A stretch of 64,000 nucleotides of DNA from Pseudomonas sp. P8_241 (lineage in GTDB: Bacteria > Pseudomonadota > Gammaproteobacteria > Pseudomonadales > Pseudomonadaceae). The position numbers and the translations under genes were made by a program. Below are positions 48,122 through 56,545 of the stretch, piece after piece. Position 1 is the first letter of the stretch. Every line of letters begins with the position of its first letter. The stretch covers positions 1,996,001 through 2,060,000 of the forward strand of contig NZ_CP125377.1 of the NCBI RefSeq assembly GCF_034008315.1, written 5' to 3'. The notes under the pieces were generated by a model. It had not been told where the DNA came from. It worked only from the letters and a program-made list of their open reading frames with translations, and made no database searches.

Positions 48122-48859
48122 ATGTCGTTTATCCAAGCCAACCTGATCCACATTCTTGCCGCTATCTGGTTTGTCATCTGCTGGGGCGGTTACACCCGCT
48201 ATGCGACGTGGAAGGGCCGCGACACGGCGTGTCTGGCCAGCGTCCTGCACCTGTACCGCGAAGACTGGATGCGTCGCATGCTGCTGCGAGACAACCGCAT
48301 TGCTGATGCCAGCGTGATCGGTAACCTTGAGCGCAACGCGTCATTTTTTGCTTCCAGCACGTTGATCATCCTGGCGGGCATTCTCACGGTGCTCGGCGCT
48401 TCCGAGCGTGCAGTGTCATTGCTGGCGGATATTCCAATGGTGCAACAGGCGTCCCAAGGCATGTCGGAGATCAAGTTGCTGTGCCTGGCGCTGGTGTTTG
48501 TCTATGCGTTCTTCACCTTCAGCTGGTGCATGCGCCAGTACAACTTCGCGGCGATTCTGGTCGGTTCGGCGCCGATGGTCGGTGAGCGTCATGTTTCCGA
48601 ACAGGAACGCAAAGCCTTCGCCTCCCGGGCGGCGCGGGTTATTTCGATGGCCGCCAACCAGTTCAACTTCGGGCTGCGCTCCTACTACTTCGGCATGACG
48701 ATGCTGGCCTGGTTTGTCAGCCCCTGGTTGTTCATGTTGATGAGCGCCGGTGTGGTGTTCGTGTTGTATCGCCGCGAGTTTCACTCTGACGTTCTCGACG
48801 TGATGGTCTATACCCCTACAGAGGCACCCTTGCCCGATGTGAGTAAAGAGGCGGCTTGA
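48122..48859 (+). CDS. DUF599 family membrane protein
   Basis: 245 residues. Four hydrophobic segments (about 8-24, 72-92, 115-137, 182-214); the DTACLASVLHLYREDWMRRMLLRDNRIADA stretch near residues 35-64 and RQYNFAAILVGSAP near 138 are family marks. Function unknown. The stop overlaps the next start (TGATG), so it is coupled to the MAPEG gene. Confidence 0.85.
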   Translation: MSFIQANLIHILAAIWFVICWGGYTRYATWKGRDTACLASVLHLYREDWMRRMLLRDNRIADASVIGNLERNASFFASSTLIILAGILTVLGASERAVSLLADIPMVQQASQGMSEIKLLCLALVFVYAFFTFSWCMRQYNFAAILVGSAPMVGERHVSEQERKAFASRAARVISMAANQFNFGLRSYYFGMTMLAWFVSPWLFMLMSAGVVFVLYRREFHSDVLDVMVYTPTEAPLPDVSKEAA

Positions 48860-49260
48860 TGAGTATTCCGTTCTGGTGCGTGTTTATCTCGGCGTTGCTG
48901 ATCTTCGTGGCGCGTATGCCCGTGAGCAAGGCGATGAAAGAGCAGGGTGGTTACAACAATCACCAGCCACGCCAACAGCAGGCGCAACTCACGGGGTTGG
49001 GTGCGCGCGCGGTGGCGGCCCACCAGAACAGTTTCGAAGCTTTCTTGTTATTCGCCGTGGGTGTGTTGATGGCGCATACCACTCAAACGGCAGGATGGCT
49101 CATCGATTTGCTGGCGATCATCTTCGTGATTTCGCGAGTGATCTACCTGGCGTGTTACTGGAAAGATCTGGCTTGGCAGCGCAGTCTTGTTTGGCTGGTG
49201 GGATTGGTCTGTTCGTTGTTACTGATGATTAGTCCGACTTTTCGAACGATTTTGCTCTAG
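48859..49260 (+). CDS. MAPEG family membrane protein
   Basis: 133 residues from the ATG at 48859. MAPEG-type four-helix layout; marks are ARAVAAHQNSFEAFLLFAVGVLMAH (residues 49-73) and ISRVIYLACYWKD near 95-107. Eukaryotic relatives handle glutathione or eicosanoids; the bacterial role is unclear. Coupled to the DUF599 gene and ended by a bidirectional terminator. Confidence 0.88.
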   Translation: MSIPFWCVFISALLIFVARMPVSKAMKEQGGYNNHQPRQQQAQLTGLGARAVAAHQNSFEAFLLFAVGVLMAHTTQTAGWLIDLLAIIFVISRVIYLACYWKDLAWQRSLVWLVGLVCSLLLMISPTFRTILL

Positions 49261-49289
49261 CGCTAACGATGCAACAAAAAACTCCGGAC

Positions 49290-49322
49290 AAAAGAAAACC
49301 CGCACTTGGCGGGTTTTCTTTT
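49290..49322. terminator. Bidirectional terminator between MAPEG and lipoprotein genes
   Basis: Perfect 14-pair stem AAAAGAAAACCCGC/GCGGGTTTTCTTTT with loop ACTTG, ideal for the convergent pair. Confidence 0.92.
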
Positions 49323-49340
49323 GTCGCGCTAAAAACTGTT

Positions 49341-49577
49341 TTAGTTTTTAGGGGCGGCCTCTTTAGCCGCTGCTTCGTTCGATTCAGCCTGAGCTTTGGC
49401 AGCTTCGGCGTTTTCTTTCGCAGCGTCGTTCACTTTATCCTGAGCTTTGTTCATGTCTTGCTGAGCCTGCTCAGCATGTTTGGCGGCATCTTGAGCTTTG
49501 TCCTCGGATTTTTTATCGCAGGCAGCGAGACCGAGGGAAGCGGTCAACATCAAGGCAATAGCTAAAGTCTTACGCAT
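49341..49577 (-). CDS. Small Ala/Lys-rich lipoprotein
   Basis: 78 residues from the ATG at 49577, with AAGGAGAAA at good distance. The lipobox is LAAC with Cys19. The mature part is almost all Ala, Lys, Glu, Gln and Asp in heptad-like order (residues ~25-75), expected to form one long helix or coiled coil. It may bridge outer membrane and wall in the way of Lpp-like or OprI-like proteins, though it lacks their typical C-terminal residues and the family is not known to me. Confidence 0.82.
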   Translation of the reverse strand: MRKTLAIALMLTASLGLAACDKKSEDKAQDAAKHAEQAQQDMNKAQDKVNDAAKENAEAAKAQAESNEAAAKEAAPKN

Positions 49578-49735
49578 GGGGTGTTTCTCCTTATGGAAAA
49601 TATCTACTGGCTTTAAGAGCGCAGGCGTTCGGGTTAAGTTCCACAATTTGTGCAGATATATAAGTTTGTTCTAACGCGGAACTTTTACCGGGACTTTCAC
49701 TGCACTGGGCCAACACTAACAAGAGTCTTTATCAA

Positions 49736-50212
49736 ATGGCTGAAAACCCCGTTTTTGAGCGCGCCAGGCGATTCCTATCGGCGTTGCGGCATTGTCAGGT
49801 ACTTGGATTGCGAGTTCACAGCGCCAGCCACGAAGGCCTCACCGTTGTGCTGCCATACAGCCCGCAAATCGTCGGCAATCCTGAAACCGGCGTCATTCAT
49901 GGCGGCGCCTTGACCTCGTTGATGGACACGGCTTGCGGCATGTCTACGCTCTGCGTACTGCCAGAATTCGAAGTCTGCCCGACGCTCGACCTGCGCATTG
50001 ATTACATGCACGCCGCCGAGCCTCATAAAAATGTCTACGGTTTTGCCCAGTGCTACCGGGTGACCACCGATGTGATCTTTGCCCGCGGCTTCGCTTATCA
50101 GGACGACCCGGAGCATCCCATCGCCCATGTGGTCGGCACATTCATGCGCATGGGCAAGGGCATTAAAGGCACCAAAGGCTTCGGTGGCGCCATCGCCGGA
50201 GGAGTGAAATGA
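49736..50212 (+). CDS. PaaI-like hotdog thioesterase (first of two)
   Basis: 158 residues. Hotdog fold with VGNPETGVIHGGALTSLMDTACG near residues 46-68, where His-Gly-Gly plus the following Asp are active-site marks. Probably hydrolyses an acyl- or aryl-CoA; the substrate is unknown. ATGA overlap with a second, related thioesterase gene, so the two proteins likely form a pair. Confidence 0.85.
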   Translation: MAENPVFERARRFLSALRHCQVLGLRVHSASHEGLTVVLPYSPQIVGNPETGVIHGGALTSLMDTACGMSTLCVLPEFEVCPTLDLRIDYMHAAEPHKNVYGFAQCYRVTTDVIFARGFAYQDDPEHPIAHVVGTFMRMGKGIKGTKGFGGAIAGGVK

Positions 50213-50661
50213 CCATTAGCTTTCAGGCGCAACTGCAAGCGGCCCATGAGCAGGGGGACTACAGTTCGCTGTTGCAGCTGATTCCGTACGCCACGCTGAT
50301 CGGCGTCGAATGCTCACGGGTGGGGGATGAACTGCTTTTTCGTCTGCCGGCCAACAAAGACAATATTGGTAATCCTTTATTGCCGGCCATTCATGGCGGA
50401 GTAATCGCCGGTTTCATGGAGTTGTCCGCCGCGTTGCATCTGCTGGTCGCGACCGGATCGCCCGGTGTGCCGAAGATCATCGACTTCTCCCTGGACTACC
50501 TTCGGGCCGGGCAATTTCGCGATACCTGGGCCCGTTGCCAGGTATGTCGCCAGGGCCGCAGAGTCGCCAATGTGGCGATTACCGCCTGGCAAAGCACCGA
50601 AGCCGAACCCATTGCCACCGCCCGCGCCCATTTCAAACTCGAGGAGCCCTTGAAATCCTGA
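50209..50661 (+). CDS. PaaI-like hotdog thioesterase (second of two)
   Basis: 150 residues. The core is IGNPLLPAIHGGVIAGFMELSAA near residues 52-74, as in the preceding gene but with Glu where the first has Asp. The ribosome site is GGAGG inside the end of the preceding gene. May form heteromeric hotdog complexes with its neighbour (inference). Confidence 0.83.
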   Translation: MTISFQAQLQAAHEQGDYSSLLQLIPYATLIGVECSRVGDELLFRLPANKDNIGNPLLPAIHGGVIAGFMELSAALHLLVATGSPGVPKIIDFSLDYLRAGQFRDTWARCQVCRQGRRVANVAITAWQSTEAEPIATARAHFKLEEPLKS

Positions 50662-50742
50662 TCGGTGCCCCAAACTCTGAGGACAACCCGCCGTCGATCA
50701 TTCGGGTCGCGGTTTATGCCATCTGATTGGAGTTTGATGACC

Positions 50743-52647
50743 ATGAGTGTGGAAACTCAAAAGGAAACCCTGGGCTTCCAGACCGAGGTGAAGCAACTGT
50801 TGCACCTCATGATCCATTCGCTGTATTCCAACAAGGAAATTTTCCTTCGCGAATTGATCTCGAACGCCTCTGACGCTGTCGATAAATTACGTTTCGAAGC
50901 CCTGGCCAAACCAGAGCTGCTGGAAGGTGGCGCCGAACTGAAAATCCGTGTGAGCTTCGACAAGGACGCTAAAACCGTCACCCTCGAAGACAACGGTATC
51001 GGCATGAGCCGCGAAGACGCGATCACCCATCTGGGTACCATCGCCAAGTCCGGCACCGCCGATTTCATGAAGCACCTGAGCGGCGACCAGAAGAAAGATT
51101 CACACCTGATCGGTCAGTTTGGTGTCGGCTTCTATTCCGCTTTCATCGTTGCCGACAAGGTCGACGTGTACAGCCGTCGCGCCGGCGCTGCTGCCAGCGA
51201 AGGTGTGCACTGGTCGTCCAAAGGCGAAGGCGACTTTGAAGTCGCTACCGTCGAAAAGGCCGACCGTGGCACGCGCATCGTCCTGCACCTGAAATCCGGC
51301 GAAGACGAGTTCGCCGATGGCTGGCGCCTGCGCAACATCATCAAGAAGTACTCCGACCACATCGCGTTGCCAATCGAGTTGCCGAAAGAAGTGGCAGCTG
51401 CTGAAGGCGAAGAGAAGCCTGCCGTTGAATGGGAAACCGTCAACCGCGCCAGCGCTCTGTGGACCCGTCCGCGTACCGAGGTCAAGGACGAGGAATACCA
51501 GGAGTTCTACAAGCACATCGCTCACGACTTCGAAAACCCGCTGAGCTGGAGCCACAACAAGGTCGAAGGCAAGCTCGAATACAGTTCGCTGCTGTACGTG
51601 CCGGCCCGTGCCCCGTTCGATCTGTACCAGCGTGAAGCGCCGAAAGGCCTGAAGCTGTACGTGCAGCGTGTGTTCGTCATGGATCAGGCTGAGTCCTTCC
51701 TGCCGTTGTACCTGCGCTTCATCAAGGGCGTGGTCGACTCCAACGATCTGTCGTTGAACGTGTCCCGGGAAATCCTGCAGAAAGACCCGATCATCGACTC
51801 CATGAAGTCGGCGCTGACCAAGCGCGTTCTGGACATGCTGGAAAAGCTGGCGAAGAACGAGCCCGAGCAATACAAAGGCTTCTGGAAAAACTTCGGCCAG
51901 GTCATGAAAGAAGGCCCGGCAGAAGACTTCGCCAACAAAGAGAAAATCGCCGGTCTGCTGCGTTTCGCCTCGACCAACGGCGATGATGGCGAGCAGGTTG
52001 TCGGCCTGGCTGACTATCTGGCACGCGCCAAGGAAGGTCAGGACAAGATTTACTACCTGACCGGCGAAACCTACGCGCAAGTCAAAAACAGTCCGCACCT
52101 GGAAGTCTTCCGCAAGAAAGGCATCGAAGTGCTGCTGCTGACCGATCGCATCGACGAGTGGCTGATGAGCTACCTCAGCGATTTCGACGGCAAGAGCTTT
52201 GTCGACGTGGCGCGCGGTGACCTGGACCTGGGCAACCTGGACTCGGAAGAGGACAAGAAGGCTGCGCAAGAAGTCGCCAAGGCCAAAGAAGGTCTGGTCG
52301 AGCGTCTGAAAACCGCCTTGGGCGAATCCGTTGCTGAAGTGCGGGTTTCCCATCGTCTGACCGACTCCCCGGCAATTCTGGCCATCGGTGAACAGGACCT
52401 GGGTCTGCAAATGCGTCAGATCCTCGAAGCCAGCGGTCAGAAGGTTCCGGATTCGAAGCCGATCTTCGAATTCAACCCGACTCACCCGCTGATCGAGAAG
52501 CTCGACAACGAGCAGAGCGACGAGCGCTTCGGCGATCTGTCGCACATCCTCTTCGATCAGGCCGCTCTGGCTGCCGGCGACAGCTTGAAAGACCCGGCGG
52601 CCTACGTGCGCCGTCTGAACAAGCTGCTGGTCGAACTATCAGCTTAA
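50743..52647 (+). CDS. htpG: Molecular chaperone HtpG (Hsp90)
   Basis: 634 residues from the ATG at 50743 ([12 protein letters not shown]), the length I recall for other Pseudomonas HtpG. An ATG two codons upstream is nearer to the TTGGAG and cannot be excluded. GHKL ATPase marks: [32 protein letters not shown], and [11 protein letters not shown]; the middle-domain Arg is in NVSREILQ. It is a stress chaperone in the cytoplasm. A strong terminator follows. Confidence 0.97.
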   Translation: MSVETQKETLGFQTEVKQLLHLMIHSLYSNKEIFLRELISNASDAVDKLRFEALAKPELLEGGAELKIRVSFDKDAKTVTLEDNGIGMSREDAITHLGTIAKSGTADFMKHLSGDQKKDSHLIGQFGVGFYSAFIVADKVDVYSRRAGAAASEGVHWSSKGEGDFEVATVEKADRGTRIVLHLKSGEDEFADGWRLRNIIKKYSDHIALPIELPKEVAAAEGEEKPAVEWETVNRASALWTRPRTEVKDEEYQEFYKHIAHDFENPLSWSHNKVEGKLEYSSLLYVPARAPFDLYQREAPKGLKLYVQRVFVMDQAESFLPLYLRFIKGVVDSNDLSLNVSREILQKDPIIDSMKSALTKRVLDMLEKLAKNEPEQYKGFWKNFGQVMKEGPAEDFANKEKIAGLLRFASTNGDDGEQVVGLADYLARAKEGQDKIYYLTGETYAQVKNSPHLEVFRKKGIEVLLLTDRIDEWLMSYLSDFDGKSFVDVARGDLDLGNLDSEEDKKAAQEVAKAKEGLVERLKTALGESVAEVRVSHRLTDSPAILAIGEQDLGLQMRQILEASGQKVPDSKPIFEFNPTHPLIEKLDNEQSDERFGDLSHILFDQAALAAGDSLKDPAAYVRRLNKLLVELSA

Positions 52648-52658
52648 CTGTGTTGCAG

Positions 52659-52686
52659 AAAAACCCGCTTCGGCGGGTTTTTTTTA
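52659..52686 (+). terminator. Intrinsic terminator of htpG
   Basis: AAAACCCGC-TTC-GGCGGGTTTT with a run of at least eight T. Confidence 0.9.
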
Positions 52687-52715
52687 TTCTGGTGTTCAAC
52701 AATCAGGAGTCATAA

Positions 52716-53444
52716 ATGAGCCAAATCACTGTACGTTCCGTTGCCTATCAGATTGATGGGCGGGAGTACGAAAGCCGTCTGGCTTTCGATGCCGACCAAA
52801 AAGGTCCGACTCCGGGTCTGTTGATGGCGCCGAACTGGATGGGCGTCAGCGCCGGCGCTGAAGAGATTGCCAGGTCGGTGGCGGCCAAGGGCTACGTGGT
52901 GCTGATCGCGGACCTCTACGGTCAATCGGTTCGTCCGACCAACAACGATGAAGCGGCCGCGGCGATGATGCCGTTGAAAGATGACCGTCCGTTGCTGCGC
53001 AAACGCATGCAGGTGGCGTTCGAACAGCTGCAAAGCCAGGGTGAAGCGGCCGTTGATACGTCGAAACTGGCGACTTTCGGGTTCTGCTTCGGCGGTTGCT
53101 GTGCTTTGGAGTTGGCGCGTACCGGTGCTCCGGTCAAGGCGGCTGTGTCGTTCCACGGCACTCTCGATACGCCGAATCCGGCTGATGCGAACAACATCAA
53201 GGGTAAAGTGCTGGTGCTGCACGGTGCTTCCGATCCATTGGTGCCGAAGGAGCAGTTGCCAGCCTTTGAAGATGAGATGAATGCGGCGGGTGTGGATTGG
53301 CAGTTGCTGAGTTATGGCGGTGCCTTCCACTCGTTCACCGATCCGCATGCCAACGTTGCGGGGATGATGATGTACGACGCTAAAATCGCCGCTCGAGCGT
53401 TTACCTCAATGCATAACTTGCTGGATGAAGTGTTCAAGGGCTGA
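52716..53444 (+). CDS. Dienelactone hydrolase family protein
   Basis: 242 residues, alpha/beta hydrolase. The nucleophile is Cys in GFCFGGCC (near 127), the acid Asp in HGASDPLVP and the base His in GGAFHSFTDP, the Cys-Asp-His triad of dienelactone hydrolases. No aromatic degradation genes are near, so the natural substrate is uncertain. Start after AATCAGGAG. Confidence 0.9.
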   Translation: MSQITVRSVAYQIDGREYESRLAFDADQKGPTPGLLMAPNWMGVSAGAEEIARSVAAKGYVVLIADLYGQSVRPTNNDEAAAAMMPLKDDRPLLRKRMQVAFEQLQSQGEAAVDTSKLATFGFCFGGCCALELARTGAPVKAAVSFHGTLDTPNPADANNIKGKVLVLHGASDPLVPKEQLPAFEDEMNAAGVDWQLLSYGGAFHSFTDPHANVAGMMMYDAKIAARAFTSMHNLLDEVFKG

Positions 53445-53457
53445 TTAGCTTTGAGGT

Positions 53458-53533
53458 CAAAAGATCGCAGCCTTCGGCAGCTCCTACAGAATGACGTGAT
53501 TCCTGTAGGAGTGGCCGAAGGCTGCGATCTTTT
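53458..53533. repeat. Inverted repeat between DLH and pirin genes
   Basis: AAAAGATCGCAGCCTTCGGC facing GCCGAAGGCTGCGATCTTTT, between convergent genes; may end transcription both ways. Confidence 0.8.
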
Positions 53534-53543
53534 GCTTTTTATC

Positions 53544-54404
53544 CTAAGGCAATTCGATCCGCTCCACCTCCCCCGGAACTGTCGGCCAATCCCCGGCCGC
53601 CCAGCGACGGCGCGCCTCGTCGATGGCTGCCGGATCGCTTGCGACAAAATTCCAGTTGATCCGTCGTGGCCCGTCCAGCGGTGCACCGCCGAACAGAACG
53701 ACATGACTGTCGCTTTCAGCGAACAGGGTCATTTCTACTCCGGCAGGCAGCACCACCAGCGAGTGCGGTTCTATTGGCTCGCCATCCAGTTGCACCTCAC
53801 CACTCAATACATATAGCGCGCGTTCTTCGTGCTCGGTGGGAATCAGCATTGTCGTCGCTGTTTGCAGGTGCAGCTCAGCGTACAACGTAGGTGAAAGCAC
53901 CGGTACTGGCGATTCCAGGCAAAAGCCTGAGCCGGCAATCAGGCGGATTTTCACACCGAGGTTGTCGCTGACCGGAAGCGTGGATGCGCGATGGTGGCTG
54001 TAATGGCCGGGACCCTGTTCATGTTCTTTGGGTGATGCCAGCCAAATCTGCAGGCCATGCATCGTGAAGCCGCTGCTTTGAAGCGCCTCAGGGGTACGTT
54101 CGACGTGAGCAATGGCGCTGCCGGCGGTCATCCAGCTGACATCACCGGCATTCACTACCTGATCGGAGCCCAGGCTATCCTTGTGCTGAATCTGCCCCTG
54201 GAACAGGTAGGTCAAAGTGGAGAGGCCAATGTGCGGATGCTGGCGGATGTTCATGCCTTTGCCGGGCGGATAACGGGTCTCCAACATGTGGTCGAAAAAC
54301 ACGAATGGCCCGACGCTGCGACACTTGGCCGATGGCAGCGGGCGGAGAATCGGCTGGCCTTCGACATCTTCGGCGCGGGGGCGGATCACGAGCGGAGTGT
54401 TCAT
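53544..54404 (-). CDS. Pirin family protein
   Basis: 286 residues, double cupin. Metal site in the N-terminal cupin: HPHIGLSTLTYLFQGQIQHKDSLG (His in HPHIG and a later His/Glu pair). The C-terminal cupin includes EERALYVLSGEVQLDGE. Some bacterial pirins act as quercetinases, others bind pyruvate dehydrogenase or TCA enzymes; the role here is not known. Start MNTPLVIRPRAEDV. Confidence 0.9.
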   Translation of the reverse strand: MNTPLVIRPRAEDVEGQPILRPLPSAKCRSVGPFVFFDHMLETRYPPGKGMNIRQHPHIGLSTLTYLFQGQIQHKDSLGSDQVVNAGDVSWMTAGSAIAHVERTPEALQSSGFTMHGLQIWLASPKEHEQGPGHYSHHRASTLPVSDNLGVKIRLIAGSGFCLESPVPVLSPTLYAELHLQTATTMLIPTEHEERALYVLSGEVQLDGEPIEPHSLVVLPAGVEMTLFAESDSHVVLFGGAPLDGPRRINWNFVASDPAAIDEARRRWAAGDWPTVPGEVERIELP

Positions 54405-54466
54405 GGTGCGTTCCAGGCTGAGCGGGTGATGCCGTCGAGCATAACCCGCTTGCGTTGCCCTTGCCG

Positions 54467-54883
54467 CTACTGGCTGAAGGCACCTTCGGACAGATGGGTC
54501 TCGATGCTGACTTCGCTGGTGGTCATCAGCTTGTGCACCGGGCAGCGGTCGGCCACCCGGTGCAGCTCTTCACGCTGGGCGTCGGTGAGCACGCCCTTGA
54601 GGGTCAGTTTCACATGCAGGGCATATTTACCTTTCTGTTCTTCACTGTTGTCACGTTTGACCTCCACGCCAACGCCGGTCAGCGGAATGTCCTTTTTCTT
54701 CGCGTACATCTTCAAGGTCAGGGCCTTGCAGGCGCCCAGCGCGGCATCGAAGTAATCGTGCGGCTCCGGCGCCGAACCTTCTCCGCCTGCCGATGGCGGG
54801 GCATCGGCAAAGAGTTCGTGGTCATCGATCTGGACGGTATGGCGCAAGCCTTCAGCAGAAACGGTGTTGACGGTGACAGTCAT
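54467..54883 (-). CDS. OsmC family peroxiredoxin-like protein
   Basis: 138 residues. Two reactive cysteines are visible, in ALGACKALTLK (near 51) and RCPVHKLM (near 114), at the family positions. Likely reduces organic hydroperoxides or similar using thiols. It may be coexpressed with the pirin gene, which lies 62 bases downstream on the same strand. Confidence 0.9.
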   Translation of the reverse strand: MTVTVNTVSAEGLRHTVQIDDHELFADAPPSAGGEGSAPEPHDYFDAALGACKALTLKMYAKKKDIPLTGVGVEVKRDNSEEQKGKYALHVKLTLKGVLTDAQREELHRVADRCPVHKLMTTSEVSIETHLSEGAFSQ

Positions 54884-55071
54884 GGGAAACCTCGCAGGCA
54901 GCAGGAAAAGTCATTCGATCAAGAAAGACCTTGAAGGTATAGAGCATTACACCGCGCGTGCGTTCCGCATTCCTCCTGTAGGAGCTGGGGCAGGCTGCGA
55001 TCTTTTGATCTTCAAAAAAAAGCATTTGCGCAATGCTGTTCACTTAAGCATGGGGTTGTTAAAAACTGGAT

Positions 55072-55371
55072 TGGGGGGATATCCATTGCTGCGGTAACGG
55101 CCACTTATGGTTTCGCCCTTACGGCGAGTCCCTTTTTCAAACGCCAAAAAGGAACCAAAAGGCTCTTGCCCCACCACTCGGTGCCTCTAGGCTCGGCATG
55201 CCCTCTCTCCGGCATTGCTCCGTGGGTCGCCGCGATGGGCCATCCATGGCCCAGCGCGGCTAAACCGGCGTCCTGCCGGTTTACCCACTACGCAATGCCT
55301 GCGTTCGGCCATCGTGGTTTAACGGGGCGCCACGATCAAAAGCAAAGCGAGGCGGCCTGACAGCCGACCTG
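55072..55371 (-). repeat. Large dispersed element, copy B-left (reversed)
   Basis: On the minus strand: CAGGTCGGCTGTCAGGCCGC start, a hairpin of the AACCGGCAGGACGCCGGTTT type, GGGCCATGGATGGCCC, AAGAGCCTTTTGG, GACTCGCCGTAAGGGCGAAA, GTGGCCGTTACC end. Same order as copy A. Confidence 0.75.
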
Positions 55372-55389
55372 TTTCTAGTGAACACGTTT

Positions 55390-55506
55390 CCCTGTAGGAG
55401 CGAGCTTGCTCGCGATGGTCGCCAACGATAAAGCGCCCTGTCTGGATGACTGCGTTGTCTGGAAGTCCATCGTCGGAACGCCGCCTGGAGCAGGCGCGCT
55501 CCTACA
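55390..55506. repeat. Long-type REP doublet inside the inverted element pair
   Basis: TGTAGGAGCGAGCTTGCTCG at the left and GGAGCAGGCGCGCTCCTACA at the right. The middle carries CATCGTCGGAACGCCGCC, the complement of the segment found in the phnD-phnE doublet. Confidence 0.8.
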
Positions 55507-55530
55507 ATTGGATCGCGCACAGACCTGCAA

Positions 55531-55690
55531 TCAGGTCGGCTGTCAGGCCGCCTCGCTTTGGCTTTGGCTTTTTGATTTTCTTGCCCTATATCGAGAGGCC
55601 GAGTGGAGGTTCTGCGCAGGCTTTTCCAAGTGACTCGCTGTAAGAGCAAAACCATAGGTGGCCGTTACCGCAGGAATGGATATACACCTA
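55531..55690 (+). repeat. Large dispersed element, copy B-right (internally deleted)
   Basis: Begins CAGGTCGGCTGTCAGGCCGC and ends GTGGCCGTTACCGCAGG. GAGGTTCTGCGCAG is followed at once by TTCCAAGTGACTCG, so the ~190 bases present between these marks in copy A are missing. Confidence 0.75.
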
Positions 55691-55757
55691 ATCCAAATAT
55701 CCACCTGGAGCCCTCCAACGTAAAGTGAACAGCATTACCGCATTCGCGGGGCTTCGT

Positions 55758-56198
55758 TCAACTGCCCTTAACCGAGTTGCCGTTCACCGCGCCGTCCAGG
55801 AGCATGATGTTGTACTCCCTGCCATCGGTCTCGACCTGTTGCAGGCGAACCAGCAGGTAATCCCAATCCTTGGCGAACCACAGCACGGTGATGCGCTTGC
55901 TTTGTGTTGGGTCGCGCACGCGCTCGACCTCGACCTTGATCGCATCGATCTGGCCAGCCTTGGTTTCGACTTTTTCCGAACCCAGCACGCGGAAGTCGTA
56001 GGTATCGACTTCGCCATCATCGACGACCTGATAGCTCATGCTTTTCTTGCCGGCGGCCACGTCATGCTGCAGCTCCAGCTGGTAGGTGGATTTGTCGAGC
56101 ATGCCGCGGTTGAGGGCAATATTGACCGCGTCGCCGCTACCGGTGCCCTTGTCGGCGGTCAGGGTGTTTTTCTTCGGACAGCCAATCAGTTCAGTCAT
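55758..56198 (-). pseudogene. Broken, diverged copy of the DUF3108 gene
   Basis: The frame from 56198 covers ~146 codons. Its C-terminal ~120 residues match the intact DUF3108 protein at 58126-58839 almost throughout (for example NRGMLDKSTYQL, then AKDWDYLLVRLQQVETDG). The signal peptide and ~90 N-terminal residues are absent. A stretch of ~29 residues between the LTVDK-like and GT-G/DRGD-like segments is deleted, and the short part before it is frameshifted. It has two extra residues (KVEVERV for KVERV). DNA divergence is about one base in ten, so it is not a recent duplicate. Confidence 0.82.
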
Positions 56199-56313
56199 CG
56201 CCGCCAGTCAAATTCAATTACAAATGCTTTTCTGGTGTCGTCCGAAGAAGTGTTTATTTGTTTTGCAAGGCCGTATTAATCTCGATGCTCACATCGGTTG
56301 GATATGATGGCTA

Positions 56314-56523
56314 ATGAATCTTGAAAATATTCGATACCATATCGCAGTCACTCTCTTGGTTTTAGGGTGTTCAATTCCGGTCATGGGAATGGTGGTCTGG
56401 GTAATTACTGAGATAATCCCGCTTGAAGATCGAGCCTTGAAAATTGCTTATTTAACAACCTATGTGTTTATAGTATTGCTTGGCTTGCGCTTTTACATTC
56501 CAAGAATGCGCGGCATGACATAA
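56314..56523 (+). CDS. Small AT-rich membrane protein, unknown
   Basis: 69 residues with two hydrophobic helices (about 9-32 and 43-62) and a basic C-terminus (RFYIPRMRGMT). Base composition is clearly poorer in GC than the core genes. It is convergent with the DUF4225-like pseudogene. Small two-helix proteins next to type VI effectors are often immunity proteins, but this one is on the opposite strand and the family was not recognised. The ribosome site is weak, so coding is likely but not certain. Confidence 0.5.
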   Translation: MNLENIRYHIAVTLLVLGCSIPVMGMVVWVITEIIPLEDRALKIAYLTTYVFIVLLGLRFYIPRMRGMT

Positions 56524-56545
56524 AATAGCAGCGCATCATCCAGTA

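Larger units (their letters stand above)
54884..55757. other. Gene-free repeat region between osmC-like gene and DUF3108 fragment
   Basis: 874 bases with no believable gene. It contains one REP half (54977-55005, GTAGGAGCTGGGGCAGGCTG), two facing copies of the dispersed element, and a REP doublet between them. The ends carry AATGCTGTTCACTT (55033-) and its complement (to ~55738). Confidence 0.7.
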
